A program made the translations under genes and the position numbers. A DNA stretch of 17,970 nucleotides from a bacterium (GTDB lineage: Bacteria > Latescibacterota > Latescibacteria > Latescibacterales > Latescibacteraceae): assembly GCA_021372535.1 (NCBI GenBank), contig JAJFUH010000167.1:1-17970 (forward strand). The letters are read 5' to 3'. Positions 15,349 through 17,970 of the stretch are shown piece by piece; positions within the stretch are counted from its first letter, which is position 1, and every line of letters begins with the position of its first letter. Under the pieces are notes generated by a model, which was not told the DNA's origin, searched no databases, and was given only the letters and a program-made list of their open reading frames with translations.

Positions 15349-15399
15349 GCCCCCTTGAGGGGGAAGGATGTCACGAAGTGACAGAAAGGGGGCTTTTTT
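15349..15399 (+). terminator. Terminator-like double hairpin repeat
   Basis: GCCCCCTT (15349-15356) pairs with AAGGGGGC (15386-15393), directly followed by TTTTTT (15394-15399). Inside is TGTCAC-GAA-GTGACA (15369-15383). No plus-strand gene lies upstream, so it is more likely a mobile or dispersed palindrome that looks like a terminator. A decayed relative is at 2495-2560. Confidence 0.5.
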
Positions 15400-15679
15400 A
15401 AAATTTATCCGGACAGTTCGGATTCCCCATATCAAATTCATGAGCAACCATAGTTCACACTGATTCCATTATGAAAATATATTACTTAATCATAGTTCTT
15501 TTGCAAGTATTTTATTACACGAAACCTATGTAATAACGAATTTCATTGACAAATCAGGTTGAATACCTCAACTTTCCGACTTATGAAGAGAACGTTGGTC
15601 AAGCATCATTTTTAAAGCACTCACGGGATAATTCACAATAAAACTAACCTTGTGACAGGTATAAATGGAGGACTGTTCA

Positions 15680-16111
15680 ATGGCGGAAAGGTTTCGCACA
15701 ATTGCGGTGATCGTGGTAATCGCACTCGTATCGTTTTACGTGGGAATGGGTTTCAGTCAGCCGAACCGCAGGGTTCAGCGCTATGGTATGATTATCGGTA
15801 TACGGCCTGAAAAAATCGAAGAATACAAACGTCTCCATGCCAAACCATGGCCCGGAGTCGTCAATATGATCCGTGACTGCAACATCCGTAATTTCTCGAT
15901 ATACCTGAAAGAGGCGGAACCCGGAAAATACTATCTGTTTTCATACTACGAGTATGTGGGAAACGATTTCGAGGCGGATATGGCAAAAATGGCAGCCGAT
16001 CCCACAACGCAGGAATGGTGGAAAAACACCGATCCCTGCCAGATTCCGATACCGCTGCGGGGCGAGAAGGAATTCTGGGCAAACATGGAAGAGGTATTTC
16101 ACAGCGAATAA
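15680..16111 (+). CDS. Membrane-anchored L-rhamnose mutarotase-like protein
   Basis: The 143-residue protein combines an N-terminal hydrophobic anchor or uncleaved signal (about 7-25, IAVIVVIALVSFYVGMGF) with a complete L-rhamnose mutarotase domain. Such enzymes interconvert sugar anomers. Key family positions are visible: Tyr and His in EEYKRLHAKPWP, Tyr in RNFSIYLKE, the paired Trp in TQEWWK, and the closing EVF. The E. coli enzyme is cytoplasmic and lacks the anchor, so activity here would face the periplasm. GGAGG at 15667-15671 lies eight bases before the ATG at 15680 and overlaps the upstream ATG at 15665, so I chose 15680. It is monocistronic and divergent from the efflux operon. The domain call is strong; sugar specificity is not established. 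Confidence 0.85.
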   Translation: MAERFRTIAVIVVIALVSFYVGMGFSQPNRRVQRYGMIIGIRPEKIEEYKRLHAKPWPGVVNMIRDCNIRNFSIYLKEAEPGKYYLFSYYEYVGNDFEADMAKMAADPTTQEWWKNTDPCQIPIPLRGEKEFWANMEEVFHSE

Positions 16112-16360
16112 TGAGGAAAAACAGGCTGGATGGCGCTTAAGACCTTTATAATGATTCCGAACTGAAAGAGTGAGTGAATACCTACAAGGTCCTTCTATCG
16201 CATGTATTTGGCAAATAGAGAGCATTATCGCTCTTTCTAGCCGGGATGGATGATTTCCATGGCTAATCCAGAGGATTTCAAAGGGTATTATTCTCGCGTG
16301 AGACCTGAAAAGGTTTTTGCAGCACATTCCTCTCAGACAATATGGATTTTCACCGGCTCT

Positions 16361-16723
16361 TCAGAATAATGTCCTGATAACCTGGCCGTAGCCTCTGAAA
16401 ATGCAGAGCCCGACCTGCGCCAGCGCGTAAAATGCCGCGATAATCTGCCCGGCGCCGATGAAACCGATGCCGATCTGGGCGATTGTTATAAATCCCACAG
16501 CGAACTGGCCTATGGCGATAATTCCTCTCGCGACAACGGGTATTTTATTGGGGCTGTACTTGAAGGATATATGGATGAGCGGGATTCCGAGCAGCTTAAC
16601 GGGGCTTTTGTATTCGAATCCATAACCGTCCAAGACAGCTTTCGCGGGGCGCGGGGCGCCGCATTTCGGGCAGGTATTGGCCTGTTCGGAAACCTCATGG
16701 CCGCATTCACGGCAGTTTTTCAT
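16361..16723 (-). CDS. Zinc-ribbon protein with hydrophobic decapeptide repeats
   Basis: The 120-residue protein starts with a zinc ribbon: C4 and C7 (CRECG) and C18 and C21 (CPKCG). A short middle section follows (GFEYKSPVKLLGIPLIHISF). The C-terminal part (about 67-110) is strongly hydrophobic with a ten-residue period: Gln at 73, 83, 93 and 103, each preceded by Gly or Ala, and Phe at 78, 88 and 98. It is probably membrane-associated. AGGGAG lies five bases upstream of the ATG, so the start is good. I do not know a function; similar glycine-rich zinc-ribbon membrane proteins exist as uncharacterised entries. It is co-directional with the next small gene upstream (190-base gap) and may or may not share a transcript. 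Confidence 0.78.
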   Translation of the reverse strand: MKNCRECGHEVSEQANTCPKCGAPRPAKAVLDGYGFEYKSPVKLLGIPLIHISFKYSPNKIPVVARGIIAIGQFAVGFITIAQIGIGFIGAGQIIAAFYALAQVGLCIFRGYGQVIRTLF

Positions 16724-16913
16724 AGTTTCTCCCTAAAGGATATGGAGCGCGGCTCCTTTCTGACCGACATCCCCATAATTACAATATAACCTCGAACTTA
16801 AGTCCGAGGAATTCTATAGATTAATAATTGCTGAAGATAATAAAAAACATCTCATAAATCAATTTGTGTCTTTGAGGTTATAAAATTTTCATGGACAAAC
16901 CGGATTAATCGGG

Positions 16914-17306
16914 CTACAATATTTTCCCAAAGTTTTTTATGGTACATTCCGGGCAGAAACCATGGGATAAAACAGCTTCCGAATGTTCGCTCAGATATTC
17001 TTCGATTGGTATCCAGTCATTGCCGACCCTTATTCTTTTACAAAACGAGCACACGGGTAAAAAACCTTCAAGGTATTTGATTTTTTTGAGGTCTCGCCAT
17101 GTTATCAGAATTATTATCGCTCCCAGGATGATGACATATATGGTTTCGACAACTGATTCCACCCAGTTGACCGGTGTTGCCGGGGCCTGAAACACAGTAT
17201 GGGGAATATCGAAGATTTCATCCGCCCAGAGCAGGAAAGCAACGAATGCAAATCCGACTATCTCATAGAATACTATTTTTCGTTCGATCAGTTTCTTTGT
17301 TATCAT
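16914..17306 (-). CDS. Two-TM protein with cytoplasmic cysteine-rich motif
   Basis: The 130-residue protein has two hydrophobic segments (about 11-27 and 51-69), then a basic stretch (RDLKKIKY) and a compact C-terminal module. That module reads LPVCSFCKRIRVGNDWIPIE, ending SHGFCPEC, with C86, C89, H115, C118 and C121. It closely resembles the short 'CxxCKxIR...W...E.Y...SHGxCPxC' module often found at the end of PAS and other signalling proteins, where it may bind a metal. Here it stands alone behind a membrane anchor, and the positive-inside rule puts it in the cytoplasm. AAGGAT lies eight bases upstream of the ATG. Function is unknown; a signalling or redox-sensing role is inference. Confidence 0.75.
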   Translation of the reverse strand: MITKKLIERKIVFYEIVGFAFVAFLLWADEIFDIPHTVFQAPATPVNWVESVVETIYVIILGAIIILITWRDLKKIKYLEGFLPVCSFCKRIRVGNDWIPIEEYLSEHSEAVLSHGFCPECTIKNFGKIL

Positions 17307-17599
17307 GGCTGTTCATCCTTAATTAAATATAATTATCATCTCTACCGTTTTCAATCTCCGAGATGTTCATATCTTTTAAATACGATTCTCAGGTAAAGAT
17401 ACAGTCAGTCCCGTGATAAGTAAAATATAAATTTAGTATTTCATATATTTATCAGGTTACCTCTTTTAATCAGCAATTATTGTTGATTCCGATGTCTGGC
17501 CATCCCCCAAAATCCACGATGAATTGTATTGTAATGAATTGATTATACATAGCATAATACCCTTTATGTATAAACCCCATTGAAAAGCCCGTGGAAAAA

Positions 17600-17680
17600 G
17601 GCTTTTCACGGGGGTGCCCTTCCCCTGGTTACTTCCTTTGGGCAAGCAAAGGAAGTAACATAATAGAAAAAAGTGTTCTT
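17600..17680. repeat. Dispersed repeat A, copy 2
   Basis: The copy contains the same 13-bp stem, GTTACTTCCTTTG (17628-17640) with CAAAGGAAGTAAC (17647-17659), loop GGCAAG, and the AAAGTGTTCTT tail. It differs from copy 1 by an extra G and a C run in the GGGGTGCCCTT stretch. Confidence 0.8.
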
Positions 17681-17827
17681 TAAATGGAATGCTGTCCGGA
17701 ACAGCTTCACCTTGCTCCCCCCCAAAAAATCCACGATGACTTTTTATTGTCACGATGACTTTTTTTGTAATAATACCCTTTGGAGTTTCTGATTTTTCAA
17801 CCCCATTGAAAAGCCCCGCGGTCACAA

Positions 17828-17906
17828 CCGGTTTTCGGAAAAAGAATGGGTGCTTTCCGAGCGAGCCGTAGGCTCGTGAGTTCACACATTCCCGAAAAAC
17901 GGGCAG
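17828..17906. repeat. Imperfect long palindrome
   Basis: A central CGAGCC-GTA-GGCTCG hairpin (17862-17876) is flanked by GAATGGGTG on the left and CACACATTC on the right, which pair with one mismatch. Beyond these, GTTTTCGG and CCGAAAAAC nearly pair. It lies between copies 2 and 3 of repeat A. Confidence 0.55.
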
Positions 17907-17919
17907 TGAACGGGGAAAA

Positions 17920-17970
17920 AGGCTTTTCACGGGGTGCCCTTTCCTTGGTTACTTCCTTTGGGCAAGCAAA
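17920..17970. repeat. Dispersed repeat A, copy 3 (cut by window end)
   Basis: These 51 bases are identical to 8-58 at the start of the window; the flanking base differs (17919 is A, 7 is C). The right arm of the hairpin is cut by the window end. Confidence 0.8.

Larger units (their letters stand above)
15193..15664. other. Divergent intergenic region with palindromic repeats
   Basis: No gene is supported between the efflux operon and the mutarotase-like gene. The region holds a likely minus-strand promoter near 15203-15232, a palindrome at 15279-15318, a terminator-like repeat at 15349-15399 and AT-rich sequence after 15460. A TTGACA at 15546-15551 has no matching -10 element at normal spacing. 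Confidence 0.65.
17307..17970. other. Repeat-rich window end, no convincing gene
   Basis: This stretch consists largely of repeats. CCCCCAAAATCCACGATGA (17504-17522), AATACCCTTT (17556-17565) and AACCCCATTGAAAAGCCC (17573-17590) recur in the same order as near-matches at 17717-17738, 17772-17781 and 17799-17816. CACGATGACTTTTT is itself duplicated in tandem (17732 and 17751, 19-base period). A 154-codon minus-strand frame spans the repeats but has no coding features. Confidence 0.7.

Noticed and set aside
16217-16236. Terminator after the mutarotase gene
   Set aside because: AGAGAGC and GCTCTTT can form a short stem with one wobble pair, but there is no T tract and the stem is weak.
17466-17930. 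154-codon minus-strand open frame at the window end
   Set aside because: It reads through repeat A, a long palindrome and tandem motifs; the protein has no domain, and the frame is explained by repeat sequence.
1-17970. Circular molecule suggested by matching ends
   Set aside because: The match covers only the 51-base dispersed repeat, breaks at base 7, and the repeat has a further internal copy at 17600.
17500-17970. CRISPR array
   Set aside because: Repeats are few, divergent and irregularly spaced, with no uniform spacers and no cas genes.

Overview
The window looks like a mid-GC (about half G+C by eye) Gram-negative bacterial chromosome fragment. The Gram-negative call rests on a complete RND pump, periplasmic adaptor and TolC-type outer membrane channel, plus two lipoproteins and two other proteins with export or anchor sequences. 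The mix of sodium-solute symporter, SIS-like lipoprotein, YtcJ-type amidohydrolase and L-rhamnose mutarotase-like protein, with many intergenic palindromic repeats, resembles uncultured heterotrophs of the FCB type (for example Latescibacterota or KSB1). That placement is a weak inference; no ribosomal or marker gene is present.

Layout. 1-310: a dispersed repeat (8-104), then a truncated copy of a palindromic element (124-208) abutting an IS1182-type insertion sequence (about 205-1727) with one intact transposase. 1761-2456: an exported protein of unknown function, starting 33 bases after the IS end. 2611-5689 (minus strand): a lipoprotein with two degenerate SIS-like halves, followed downstream by an SSS-family symporter. 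6308-8002 (plus): a lipoprotein-like amidohydrolase, divergent from the pair above. 8096-9232 (minus): a soluble PAS histidine kinase with no response regulator nearby. 9756-15123 (minus): a three-gene efflux operon in the order outer membrane channel, adaptor, RND pump, joined by 4-base overlaps. 15680-16111 (plus): a membrane-anchored rhamnose mutarotase-like protein. 16361-17306 (minus): two small cysteine-motif membrane proteins. 17307-17970: a repeat-rich end with no convincing gene.

The least expected structure is intergenic. Elements at 5911-6087 and 9500-9649 share nested inverted repeats and have ends resembling the terminal inverted repeats of the resident IS. All their ends, and both IS ends, carry TTAA. 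This suggests a miniature transposable element family mobilised by the IS1182-type transposase. A third, 5'-truncated copy sits exactly at the IS left end.

Functionally, the symporter, SIS-like lipoprotein, amidohydrolase and anchored mutarotase could together handle small sugar-like or amide substrates at the envelope, but the substrate cannot be read from sequence. The efflux operon is a self-contained tripartite system; its pump lacks two of the classical proton-relay residues. No CRISPR array, tRNA, rRNA, toxin-antitoxin or recognisable defence system was seen.
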